A stretch of 7,724 nt of DNA from an uncultured Dokdonia sp. (GCA_937124495.1 CAKZKZ010000619.1:1-7724), one strand, 5' to 3'; numbered from the stretch's first letter, positions 1 to 6,593 are shown. The notes: generated from the sequence alone by a model not told the origin. A program made the numbers and translations.

Positions 1-1
1 C

Positions 2-118
2 AAAGATTCTATAAATACTTTTAATAATAGATATATTCTCAACACAAAAGATTATGCCCTTATTCAAACACAGTACAAATATGGAATCGTAAATTCTAAT
101 GGCAAAACGATTGGGTAA
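2..118 (+). CDS. 3' end of an unrelated reading frame, possibly a WG-repeat protein, running into trpB
   Basis: A frame open from the window edge encodes 38 residues and stops at TAA 116-118, inside sequence that belongs to trpB in another frame. Its last part, KYGIVNSNGKTI, resembles the core of a WG repeat (K-W/Y-G-hydrophobic-x-x-x-x-G-K), a short module found in tandem in many Bacteroidota proteins of unclear function. A WG repeat would normally continue past this point, whereas here the frame ends two codons later. The simplest reading is a protein fragment joined out of frame to trpB, by a real rearrangement or an assembly misjoin. The peptide is short and the family assignment is tentative. 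Confidence 0.4.
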   Translation, partial: KDSINTFNNRYILNTKDYALIQTQYKYGIVNSNGKTIG

Positions 119-986
119 AAACCGGATCATTGCTGAAACGGGTGCTGGACAACACGGCGTGGCAACCGCTACAGTTTGCGCGCTCATGGGTTTAGAATGT
201 ATTGTGTATATGGGTGCTATTGATATCAAACGTCAAGCACCTAATGTGGCGCGTATGAAAATGCTAGGCGCAACGGTTCGACCTGCCATGTCAGGGAGTA
301 AAACACTTAAAGATGCGACCAATGAGGCGATACGGGATTGGATTAATAATCCTGTAGACACGCATTATATTATCGGATCTGTGGTAGGACCACATCCATA
401 TCCAGATATGGTAGCACGTTTTCAGTCAGTGATTTCTGCTGAGACAAAAAAACAATTACATGAAGTCGAAGGACGTGAAAACCCTGATTATGTGGTAGCT
501 TGTGTAGGCGGCGGGAGTAATGCTGCTGGATTATTTTATCATTATTTAGATCAACCAGAGGTAGGTATTATCGCGGTTGAGGCAGCTGGAAAAGGTATTG
601 ATACCGGAGAAAGTGCTGCCACATCTGCTCTGGGTCGTGAAGGAATTATACACGGAAGTAAAACGCTACTAATGCAAACACCTGACGGACAGATTACAGA
701 GCCGTATTCGATTTCAGCAGGATTGGACTACCCAGGCGTAGGTCCCATGCATGCTAATTTATTCAGAACAGGGCGTGGGGAGTTTATCTCTATCACCGAT
801 GATGATGCGATGCAAGCAGGTCTTGAACTCAGTAAATTAGAAGGAATTATTCCTGCCATAGAAACCAGCCATGCTCTTGCCATTTTTGAAACTAGAAAAT
901 TCAATCCTGATGATGTAGTAGTGATTAACCTTTCTGGACGTGGAGATAAAGATTTGAATACGTATATCGATTATTTCGGATTATAA
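99..986 (+). CDS. trpB: tryptophan synthase beta subunit, 5'-truncated and lacking the PLP lysine
   Basis: TrpB condenses indole with L-serine to give tryptophan, as the beta subunit of the cytosolic alpha2beta2 complex with TrpA. The 295 visible residues match the family from about residue 95 (Salmonella numbering) to the end: AETGAGQHG with the catalytic glutamate (E13, equivalent to E109), the PLP-phosphate loop GGGSN (137-141), SAGLDYPGVGP (206-216), and NLSGRGDKD with the serine facing the PLP ring nitrogen (S279, equivalent to S377). Missing are the first 94 or so residues, including the GRPTPLY region and the HTGAHK motif whose lysine (K87) binds PLP, so this product could not be active. 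Similarity continues two codons upstream of ATG 99 (Ile, Leu at 93-98) and ends at an in-frame TAA (90-92). ATG 99 is therefore an internal methionine, not the native start. The gene is followed by trpA after a 144-base spacer filled by a repeat. Confidence 0.9.
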   Translation: MAKRLGKNRIIAETGAGQHGVATATVCALMGLECIVYMGAIDIKRQAPNVARMKMLGATVRPAMSGSKTLKDATNEAIRDWINNPVDTHYIIGSVVGPHPYPDMVARFQSVISAETKKQLHEVEGRENPDYVVACVGGGSNAAGLFYHYLDQPEVGIIAVEAAGKGIDTGESAATSALGREGIIHGSKTLLMQTPDGQITEPYSISAGLDYPGVGPMHANLFRTGRGEFISITDDDAMQAGLELSKLEGIIPAIETSHALAIFETRKFNPDDVVVINLSGRGDKDLNTYIDYFGL

Positions 987-990
987 AAAC

Positions 991-1120
991 CAATTCCCCT
1001 CCTAGAAAGGCGGTGTACTGAGCTTGTCGATGTGAGCGATTGAGAGAGGTGTTTATATGCTTTCGCGAAAGCAGAAAAATAAAATAGAATGAGATTCCCG
1101 CCTACACGGGAATGAAAAAA
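991..1120. repeat. composite intergenic palindromic repeat, copy 1 (trpB-trpA spacer)
   Basis: This spacer is built of small imperfect or perfect hairpins. They are CCTCCT-AGAA-AGGCGG (about 1000-1013), a TACTGAGCTTGTCGATGTGA module (about 1015-1035), a perfect 16-base palindrome around GCTTTCGCGAAAGC (1058-1073), and ATTCCCG-CCTACA-CGGGAAT (1094-1113). The last three module types recur in the same order in the spacer 3' of the DUF2063 gene, and 21 bases around the palindrome (1052-1072) are identical there. From memory, such modules are scattered between genes in marine flavobacteria. They are non-coding; their role is unknown. Copy 1 sits within the trp operon and would be transcribed between trpB and trpA. 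Confidence 0.75.
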
Positions 1121-1130
1121 ATGTTACTAC

Positions 1131-1892
1131 ATGAACAGAATACAACAAAAACTCCAAGAAGATAAAAAATTACTCAGCCTCTATTTTACGGCTGGGTATC
1201 CCAATATAAATGACACTGTATCTATCTTACAACAATTACAAGATAGTGGTGTTGATATGGTAGAGATAGGATTGCCTTTTTCTGATCCGTTGGCAGATGG
1301 ACCAACTATTCAAGAAAGTAGTACCGCTGCTTTAAAAAACGGAATGACGACACAAGTACTTTTTGATCAGTTGAAAGATGTGAGAAAGACCATTGATATT
1401 CCGTTGATTATGATGGGGTATTTTAATCCGATGTTACAATATGGGGTTGAGAAGTTTTGTGCCAAATGTCAAGAAATAGGAATTGACGGTATCATTATGC
1501 CAGATCTCCCACTCGCCGAATATGAAGCGGAGTACAAAGCTATTTTTGAAAAATACGGATTGATCAATGTATTTTTAATCACGCCACAAACCAGTGATGT
1601 ACGTATCAAACAGATTGATGCCGCAAGTAACGGCTTTATTTATATGGTAAGTAGTGCAAGTACCACAGGGTCACAAAGTGGTTTTGGAAACACGCAATCT
1701 GAGTACTTTGAACGTATTGCCAATATGAAGCTTAACAACCCTCAGATTGTAGGTTTCGGAATTAGTAATTCAGCAACGTTTAAGGCGGCTACCGCTTACG
1801 CGAAAGGTGCCATTATTGGAAGTGCTTTTATAAAACATATCACGTCACATGGAGCCAATAGTGTAGAAGCGTTTGTGAAGACAATACGGTAA
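1131..1892 (+). CDS. trpA: tryptophan synthase alpha subunit
   Basis: TrpA cleaves indole-3-glycerol phosphate to indole and glyceraldehyde 3-phosphate, and passes the indole through a tunnel to TrpB. The 253-residue protein is full length for flavobacterial TrpA. The two catalytic acids are present: E45 in VEIGLPFSDP (equivalent to Salmonella E49) and D56 in PLADGP (equivalent to D60). Also visible are GYFNPMLQYG (96-105), PDLPLAEYE (124-132), the mobile loop 6 region SSASTTGSQSG (174-184), and the phosphate-binding GFGIS (208-212) and GSAFIK (230-235). The ATG start gives the usual MNRIQQKLQ...LLSLYFTAGYP N-terminus; two upstream ATGs are out of frame. No clear Shine-Dalgarno sequence is present, only an A-rich leader, as is normal in this phylum. 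It is the last gene of the trp run here. Confidence 0.97.
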   Translation: MNRIQQKLQEDKKLLSLYFTAGYPNINDTVSILQQLQDSGVDMVEIGLPFSDPLADGPTIQESSTAALKNGMTTQVLFDQLKDVRKTIDIPLIMMGYFNPMLQYGVEKFCAKCQEIGIDGIIMPDLPLAEYEAEYKAIFEKYGLINVFLITPQTSDVRIKQIDAASNGFIYMVSSASTTGSQSGFGNTQSEYFERIANMKLNNPQIVGFGISNSATFKAATAYAKGAIIGSAFIKHITSHGANSVEAFVKTIR

Positions 1893-1938
1893 TTAAAAAT
1901 TTCACAAATTCAGAAAATTATATATTTTTGAGTATTTC

Positions 1939-1980
1939 ATCGATCATTTAATGCTTTTTGTCGATATTTATTTTTTTTTG
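1939..1980 (+). terminator. possible weak terminator after trpA
   Basis: ATCGA (1939-1943) can pair with TCGAT (1961-1965) across a 17-base loop, and a run of nine T follows at 1971-1979. The stem is only five pairs, so this is a weak candidate. It is offered because trpA must end somewhere before the next gene, which has its own promoter. Confidence 0.25.
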
Positions 1981-1992
1981 CCTTGAAATAAA

Positions 1993-2020
1993 TTGATAAG
2001 CTAGATGCCTCATATTTTTG
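1993..2020 (+). promoter_or_regulatory. Bacteroidota-type promoter for the leucine-rich-repeat gene
   Basis: TTG at 1993-1995 and TATTTTTG at 2013-2020 are separated by 17 bases. They match the sigma-A promoter consensus of Bacteroidota (TTG, about 17-23 bases, TAnnTTTG) exactly in the -7 element. Transcription would begin a few bases after 2020. This excludes the upstream in-frame ATG at 2005 as the start and points to ATG 2041, with a leader of roughly 15 bases. Confidence 0.6.
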
Positions 2021-2040
2021 TAGTAACAGAACTCAAGACT

Positions 2041-2589
2041 ATGAAAACAATTATTCTTTTAGTGCTATTTACTTTCACATTTAATACAGCAACAGCTGCA
2101 TTATCTTCTTCTGAAAAGCAAGCACTAATCGATTTGTATCATGCAACAAATGGTGATGATTGGACAGCATCTTGGGACTTAACGACTCCTGTCGAAAATT
2201 GGAAAGGAGTTACGATCATTAATAATACTGTAGTCGCATTACAACTTACAAATAACAACCTCAATGGAGAGCTTCCTACATCTATAGGAAATCTAGTCAA
2301 CTTAAAAGTTTTAAATCTCCATAATAATACTTTAAAGGGAAATCTACCTACTTCTCTTGGAAACTTAGGTAAATTAAAACAGCTCAATGTTTCTCTAAAT
2401 ACATTCCAAGGCAACATACCTGAAGAAATCTCAAAAATAGATAGCCTTGAGTACTTATATATCTATGCTAATGATTTTACAGGATCATTACCTACAAAAC
2501 TTAGTGAGCTACCACATTTAAAAAGAATCCGTATGTATGCAACAAACATGCAAATGGACACCACAAATACGCTTGCAATTTTATATTAA
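2041..2589 (+). CDS. small secreted leucine-rich-repeat protein
   Basis: A 182-residue protein predicted to be exported. It has a signal peptide (MKT, hydrophobic ILLVLFTFTF, cleavage near TATA-A at about residue 19) and an N-cap region (about 24-63) with LIDLYHATNGDDW and NWKGV, as is common before such repeats. Four 24-residue plant-type LRRs follow at 64-87, 88-111, 112-135 and 136-159 (LxxLxLxxNxLxGxLPxxLGxL), then a cut-short fifth at 160-170. LRRs of this type usually bind proteins or other ligands; the ligand is unknown. There is no C-terminal type IX sorting domain and no lipobox, so the mature protein is probably periplasmic or released. ATG 2041 is chosen over the in-frame ATG 2005 because it puts the signal peptide at the N-terminus and lies just downstream of the promoter. 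The gene is monocistronic. Confidence 0.85.
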   Translation: MKTIILLVLFTFTFNTATAALSSSEKQALIDLYHATNGDDWTASWDLTTPVENWKGVTIINNTVVALQLTNNNLNGELPTSIGNLVNLKVLNLHNNTLKGNLPTSLGNLGKLKQLNVSLNTFQGNIPEEISKIDSLEYLYIYANDFTGSLPTKLSELPHLKRIRMYATNMQMDTTNTLAILY

Positions 2590-2631
2590 TTATAGACGAC
2601 GCCCCTACTTTTTTTGCCCCAAATCAAATTG

Positions 2632-2671
2632 AAAAAACAGAGACACTCCCCCAAGTGTCTCTATTTTTTTT
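2632..2671 (+). terminator. strong intrinsic terminator after the LRR gene
   Basis: AGAGACACT (2639-2647) pairs perfectly with AGTGTCTCT (2654-2662) over a six-base loop, CCCCCA. ATTTTTTTT follows directly (2663-2671). A run of A before the stem (2632-2637) could let it act on the other strand too, but no minus-strand gene lies close by. Confidence 0.92.
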
Positions 2672-2816
2672 ATATAGTCTATAGTACATATTAGTATATC
2701 ATTACAACTTAAAGATGCTTTTGAGTTTTCATAGTGATGTTATATTAAAACTAGGTCGGATTATATTTTGGTTTCTGCGTATCTTACCTACCATATAGAA
2801 TAAATCTATTTATTGT

Positions 2817-4091
2817 ATGAAAAATAATCGTCGCAGGTCTTTTATAAAAAAATTACTCGCAGGTACTACAGGCGCTATTTTAGCACCTTCATTTACAGCA
2901 ACAGCTACAAATAATACACGGCAGTTTCCTTCTTTAGATATTGATGATACCTCAGAAGCTTTTTGGGAAGAAGTAAAACAACAATTTAGATTTGCTGATG
3001 GGCTTCATTATTTCAATAATGCTTCCTTAGGTTCCTCACCTATTCCTGTACAAGAAGCCACCAATACATTCAGAGCAACATTAGATAGTTTTCCTTCTAA
3101 ATACATGTGGGGTGATTGGAGTGATGAAAAAGAAACCGTACGTCAAAAAGTAGCAGACCTCTTTACTGTTTCTAAAGAAGAAGTTGCGATTACACATAAT
3201 ACTACCGAAGGAATGAACCTCATCGCTCGTAGTTTTGATTTACAACCTGGTGATGAGGTGATTTTAGGAGATCATGAGCATCATAGTGGTACGGTTCCGT
3301 GGAAAGTCTGGCAAGAGGCAAAAGGAATTCGATTGGTACGTCCTGTACTGCCTATACTTCCAAAAACGGTGGAGGGTATCGTGTCGGTGTATAGAGATGC
3401 AATTACGCCTAGAACCAAAGTGATTTCAATGTGTCATATTGTAAATACCAATGGAATGATCTTACCTGTAAAGGAGATTTCAGAAATGGCGCGCAAAAGA
3501 GGTATTCTCGTAGCAGTAGATGGCGCTCAAAGTTCAGGCATGTTTGACATCGACCTTCACGATCTAGGATGTGATTTCTATACCGCAAGTGCCCACAAGT
3601 GGCTTTTTTCGCCGAAAGGCATTGGTATATTTTATGCAAAACAAGAAAGCCAACACTATTTAAAACCCTTGGTAGTGGCTTATGGATATGATGACACTAG
3701 TATACGCCGTCTTGAGAATTACAATACGCGAAATTTACCTGAATACTTAGGATTAGGTGCCGCCGTAGATTTCCATACAAATATTGGAAAAGAAAAGATT
3801 ACAAAACGTTCTTATGAATTGAAGAACTATTTCAGATCTAAAGTCCAAAACAATCCTATTTTCAAATTAAAAACCCCTGAAAGCGACCAGATATCTTGTG
3901 CCATACAAACGCTAGAAATTATTGATAAAGATGTGAGAGATGTCAAAAAACAACTCTTTGAAAATTATGGAATCGACACGCGACCGATGACGAATTTTGG
4001 GTTAAATAGTGTACGTGTTTCTTTTGCAATTTTTATTACGAAAAAGGATATTGATTATTTGGTAGGTGCATTGGAGGAGATTGCTGTGTAA
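2817..4091 (+). CDS. Tat-exported class V aminotransferase (isopenicillin N epimerase-like PLP enzyme)
   Basis: A 424-residue PLP enzyme of the class V aminotransferase fold, closest in type to the isopenicillin N epimerase/cysteine desulfurase-like group. The N-terminus carries a twin-arginine signal: NRRRSFIKKL (4-13), a weakly hydrophobic stretch with AGTTGAILAPSF, then a Ser/Thr/Ala-rich region to about residue 31, so export of the folded holoenzyme to the periplasm is predicted. The fold shows FNNASLG (66-72), THNTTEGMN (126-134, cofactor phosphate contacts), VDGAQ (234-238, D235 to the pyridine nitrogen), SAHKW with the Schiff-base lysine K261, and VRVSF with a likely carboxylate-binding R400. 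No cysteine sits where group II desulfurases hold their catalytic one near the C-terminus, so sulfur mobilisation is unlikely. The substrate is unknown. The gene stands alone, with no clear promoter in the upstream 140 bases. Confidence 0.87.
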   Translation: MKNNRRRSFIKKLLAGTTGAILAPSFTATATNNTRQFPSLDIDDTSEAFWEEVKQQFRFADGLHYFNNASLGSSPIPVQEATNTFRATLDSFPSKYMWGDWSDEKETVRQKVADLFTVSKEEVAITHNTTEGMNLIARSFDLQPGDEVILGDHEHHSGTVPWKVWQEAKGIRLVRPVLPILPKTVEGIVSVYRDAITPRTKVISMCHIVNTNGMILPVKEISEMARKRGILVAVDGAQSSGMFDIDLHDLGCDFYTASAHKWLFSPKGIGIFYAKQESQHYLKPLVVAYGYDDTSIRRLENYNTRNLPEYLGLGAAVDFHTNIGKEKITKRSYELKNYFRSKVQNNPIFKLKTPESDQISCAIQTLEIIDKDVRDVKKQLFENYGIDTRPMTNFGLNSVRVSFAIFITKKDIDYLVGALEEIAV

Positions 4092-4120
4092 GGGATAGAA
4101 ATAGTATTGATATCTAAAAC

Positions 4121-4142
4121 AAAGCTTTCTACAAAAGCTTTT
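4121..4142. terminator. inverted repeat between convergent genes, probable terminator
   Basis: AAAGCTTT (4121-4128) is repeated inverted at 4134-4141 with a five-base loop, CTACA. It lies in the 53-base gap between the converging aminotransferase and NYN genes, three bases after the NYN stop codon. On the minus strand it is followed by GTTTTAG, so it fits that gene better than the plus-strand one, where only one or two T follow the stem. Confidence 0.5.
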
Positions 4143-4144
4143 CA

Positions 4145-4903
4145 CTACTTTTTAGATCTTGTAGTACGTTTTTCTTTATTCTTCACAAAAATGAGCTTGT
4201 GTCTACTTTTGGGGTTTTCTCGTTGTTCTAGATCAAAGTTTCCAATCGATTTAATTAATGGGGTTAATTTATCAAATCCATAATTTCTAGAGTCAAAATT
4301 AGGTTGCTTTTTTTGCAATAGGCTGCCAACATCTCCAAGGAAAGCCCAACCATCTTCATCAGAAAGATCTGAAATCGTGGTTGCAATTAATCTAATATCC
4401 TTTCGGGTGATTTTATCTACATTCGTTTTTTCAGCATCTTGGTGATCATCACTTTTCTTATCTTCTTTATTTTTAAGAATTTCGATATAAATGAATCGAT
4501 CACAGGCAACAATGAAAGGATTTGGGGTTTTCTTTTCTCCAATACCAATCACTTGCATCCCAGCTTCTCTTAACCGCGTAGCTAATCGTGTGAAGTCACT
4601 ATCACTTGACACTAAACAAAACCCATTGACTTTGCCACTATAAAGAATATCCATCGCATCTATGATCATAGCAGAATCTGTTGCATTTTTGCCCGTCGTA
4701 TATCCATATTGTTGAATAGGCGTAATGGCATTTTCTAATAATAAATTTTTCCATTTATTCAGATTAGGTTTTGTCCAATCTCCATAAATTCTCTTAATGG
4801 TTGGATTTCCATACTTTGTAATTTCCTCCATCATCTCTTTGACATGAGCCGATGGAATATTGTCTCCATCTATAAGTACAGCTAAGTTGATATTCGTATT
4901 CAT
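4145..4903 (-). CDS. NYN-domain (LabA/DUF88-type) putative ribonuclease with C-terminal OST-HTH/LOTUS domain
   Basis: A 252-residue cytosolic protein. Residues about 6-142 form an NYN domain, a PIN-like fold with a cluster of acidic residues that bind metal in family nucleases: LIDGDN (D12, D14), ATDSAMIIDAMD (D76, D82, D85) and SSDSDF (D101, D103). All expected acids are present, so RNase activity is plausible though not shown. A charged linker (about 144-164) leads to ITRKDIRLIATTISDL...WAFLGDVGSLL...FDSRNYGFDKLTPLIKS (about 165-226), which fits an OST-HTH/LOTUS domain, a winged helix linked to RNA binding. The C-terminal tail is basic (KNKEKRTTRSKK). The start ATG at 4903 has no clear ribosome site; a nearby upstream ATG is out of frame. 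The gene follows the toroid-like gene by 65 bases on the same strand with no terminator between, so they may share a transcript. The cellular RNA target is unknown. Confidence 0.85.
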   Translation of the reverse strand: MNTNINLAVLIDGDNIPSAHVKEMMEEITKYGNPTIKRIYGDWTKPNLNKWKNLLLENAITPIQQYGYTTGKNATDSAMIIDAMDILYSGKVNGFCLVSSDSDFTRLATRLREAGMQVIGIGEKKTPNPFIVACDRFIYIEILKNKEDKKSDDHQDAEKTNVDKITRKDIRLIATTISDLSDEDGWAFLGDVGSLLQKKQPNFDSRNYGFDKLTPLIKSIGNFDLEQRENPKSRHKLIFVKNKEKRTTRSKK

Positions 4904-4968
4904 ATTTTATTCATCTCTTTAAGTTTTACTATTTTCGATGTATACAAACAGCAATTTTTATTTGATTT

Positions 4969-5865
4969 TTATTTCTCAATCCTCCCGTACGATTTTAGGG
5001 TTTTCAATGTCCATAGGGTTTGTATACCGGCCCACTCCAATTTTGTTCCTTCACTTATTCCGTACCAAGTATCCCATCGCCCGTCATCTTTCTGTTTATG
5101 AATTATTCCTTCTAGGTCTGACTCAATGGATTCTTTAGAAAAGATAGGATTCAAAATATGATCAGGATATGGAGCATAACTCAAACTGTGCGGTTTCCCA
5201 TAAAGTCCCCAACCTTCATCCGATACCTCTTTACAAAGCACTCCGTCAGCAACGATCCATTTTTTTAAATCATCAATTGCTTCATTTGCTTTTTTTCTAT
5301 TCTTAGTGTATTGCAAAAACTGTAATTGTCTCGGCACACATAGATGACAAAAAACATGTTTTTCTTTTATCCGTTCTATCTCATTCCAAACAAATTGTTC
5401 TGCTTTGTTCATCCAAGGAATATCTATTTCATATTTTTCAAGTATCCCCAATAATGATGAAGTTGTACTAAGAGCTGCCCATTCTTTGACTGTTTTAAAA
5501 TGGTCATTGCATGGATATTCACTTTTGGGTCTAAACATCCATGGGATCCCACCTTTTTCAGTGGTAATACTTTCAAAATAAGGCATAAAATCTTCTAGTA
5601 TCAATGCTGGGTTCAGATAGTCAACTTCGTCTAAGATTTCAAGAGCCATAATACTAAAAAGTGGTTGGCTTTCTGGCGATGCTGTATCTGGTTCCATTCC
5701 GTGACCAAAACCACCATCATTATTTCGATACGCATACACGGAATGAAAAACTCCATTTGCTGAATCTCCATTAAAATGAAAGTCAAACAATCTTCGTTCT
5801 ATCATTCTTGCATTTACCAAAATAAAATCGCTGGCTTTTTCAAAATTTTGCCTCGTGAGTTTCAC
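4969..5865 (-). CDS. uncharacterised protein with prenyltransferase/squalene-cyclase-like toroid motifs
   Basis: A 298-residue protein without signal peptide or membrane segment. Short Gly/Trp-rich stretches, YRNNDGGFGHGMEPD (46-60), EKGGIPW (103-109) and KQKDDGRWDTWYG (257-269), resemble the QW-like repeats that cap helices in alpha/alpha-toroid proteins (prenyltransferases, squalene cyclases). The rest is mainly helical. I see no DXDD cyclase motif and no evidence for terpene chemistry, so only the fold is suggested. The start is GTG at 5865: no ATG, GTG or TTG lies between it and the upstream in-frame stop, and the next in-frame ATG (residue 21) would remove a well-formed helix. It lies 149 bases after coaD and 65 before the NYN gene, all on one strand. 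A functional link to either is not evident. Confidence 0.7.
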   Translation of the reverse strand: MKLTRQNFEKASDFILVNARMIERRLFDFHFNGDSANGVFHSVYAYRNNDGGFGHGMEPDTASPESQPLFSIMALEILDEVDYLNPALILEDFMPYFESITTEKGGIPWMFRPKSEYPCNDHFKTVKEWAALSTTSSLLGILEKYEIDIPWMNKAEQFVWNEIERIKEKHVFCHLCVPRQLQFLQYTKNRKKANEAIDDLKKWIVADGVLCKEVSDEGWGLYGKPHSLSYAPYPDHILNPIFSKESIESDLEGIIHKQKDDGRWDTWYGISEGTKLEWAGIQTLWTLKTLKSYGRIEK

Positions 5866-5990
5866 AATTATTCTTTTTATTTGGTTGTTTTTTAATGGCG
5901 TACAACAACGATATAAAGGACAAATACTCTATGTTCTAGGCATACTTATGATTATATAATAATCAACAAGACACCTTCCTATTCATAAAA

Positions 5991-6008
5991 TATTCTATAG
6001 CAAGAATT
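5991..6008 (-). terminator. weak stem-loop after coaD
   Basis: ATTCT (5992-5996) and AGAAT (6003-6007) form a five-pair stem with a six-base loop just after the coaD stop. On the minus strand it is followed by ATTTTATG. It is too short and AT-rich to be a confident terminator. Confidence 0.2.
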
Positions 6009-6014
6009 CCATCT

Positions 6015-6503
6015 TTACTTCTCATTCACCTTTACTCTTACATCATTGGCATACGGGCGTACCACTTCAGGTACCAGGTCTGAACAATCACCTCCATGGC
6101 TAATCACTTCTCGTACAATAGAAGATGAGATATAACTTTTACCAGAGGAAGTCAGTAAGAAAACGGTTTCTATTCCAGATAGTTTTCTATTGGTATGTGC
6201 GATGGCTTTTTCAAATTCAAAATCTCCTGGATTACGAAGTCCGCGTAAAATAAATGCTGAATCTTGTTCTTTACAGAAATCTATGGTGAGTCCTTTATAA
6301 CTCATCACCTTAATCTTAGGTTCATCCTTAAAAGTTTCTTCCAGAAAACGAAGACGCTGTTCTAAAGAGAACATATACTTCTTTGCTGAATTAACGCCTA
6401 TCGCTAAAATCACCTCATCAAATAAGGTAACGCCACGTTCTATAATATCATAATGCCCTATAGTAACAGGATCAAAGGATCCTGGGAAAACTGCTCTTCT
6501 CAT
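6015..6503 (-). CDS. coaD: phosphopantetheine adenylyltransferase
   Basis: CoaD transfers AMP from ATP to 4'-phosphopantetheine to give dephospho-CoA, the penultimate step of coenzyme A synthesis in the cytosol. At 162 residues the length is normal. Visible motifs of the nucleotidyltransferase fold are GSFDPVTIGH (8-17, with H17 equivalent to E. coli H18), K41 (equivalent to K42), LRGLRNPGDFEFE (86-98, with R87 and R90 equivalent to R88 and R91), and ISSSIVRE (125-132, the second nucleotide-binding signature ISSTxVRE). All key residues are present, so it should be active. The ATG start places the first beta strand (RRAVFPGSFDP) directly at the N-terminus as in relatives. It lies 249 bases beyond the DUF2063 gene, with a composite repeat in between, and so is probably transcribed separately from that pair. 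No complete promoter could be identified. Confidence 0.97.
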   Translation of the reverse strand: MRRAVFPGSFDPVTIGHYDIIERGVTLFDEVILAIGVNSAKKYMFSLEQRLRFLEETFKDEPKIKVMSYKGLTIDFCKEQDSAFILRGLRNPGDFEFEKAIAHTNRKLSGIETVFLLTSSGKSYISSSIVREVISHGGDCSDLVPEVVRPYANDVRVKVNEK

Positions 6504-6593
6504 TCTTTAAAAATACGAATTTTAGAAATGATGTTTACGTATCGTAACACTATCATTTTTATTGATTGATTCTTTTCATTTCTATTACCATAG

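Noticed and set aside
1112..1130. Two ATGs shortly before trpA (1112 and 1121)
   Set aside because: Both are in a different frame from trpA and lie in the tail of the repeat; ATG 1131 gives the family N-terminus.
2005..2040. In-frame ATG upstream of the LRR start, giving 12 extra residues
   Set aside because: It overlaps the -7 promoter element and would bury the signal peptide behind a non-conserved segment; ATG 2041 explains both.
2139..2417. Minus-strand open frame inside the LRR gene
   Set aside because: It is the antisense shadow of repetitive LRR coding sequence with no start context or family features.
2763..2770. ATATTTTG upstream of the aminotransferase gene as a -7 element
   Set aside because: The essential TA is displaced by one base and the -33 match is not convincing.
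3409..3639. Minus-strand open frame inside the aminotransferase gene
   Set aside because: It overlaps a strongly supported gene and its composition is not protein-like.
4904..4914. Tiny ATG-initiated frame overlapping the NYN start on the minus strand (ATGAATAAAATATGA)
   Set aside because: Four codons in an AT-rich leader are easily due to chance; there is no supporting evidence for a regulatory leader peptide.
4939..4946. TGTATACA palindrome between the toroid-like and NYN genes
   Set aside because: An eight-base AT-rich palindrome is expected by chance, and no second copy or operator layout was seen.
4938..5138. Plus-strand open frame over the end of the toroid-like gene
   Set aside because: It is antisense to a better supported gene, with no recognisable features.
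6508..6515. TATTTTTA on the minus strand just before coaD as a -7 promoter element
   Set aside because: It lies only five bases from the ATG and no TTG occurs at the right distance upstream.
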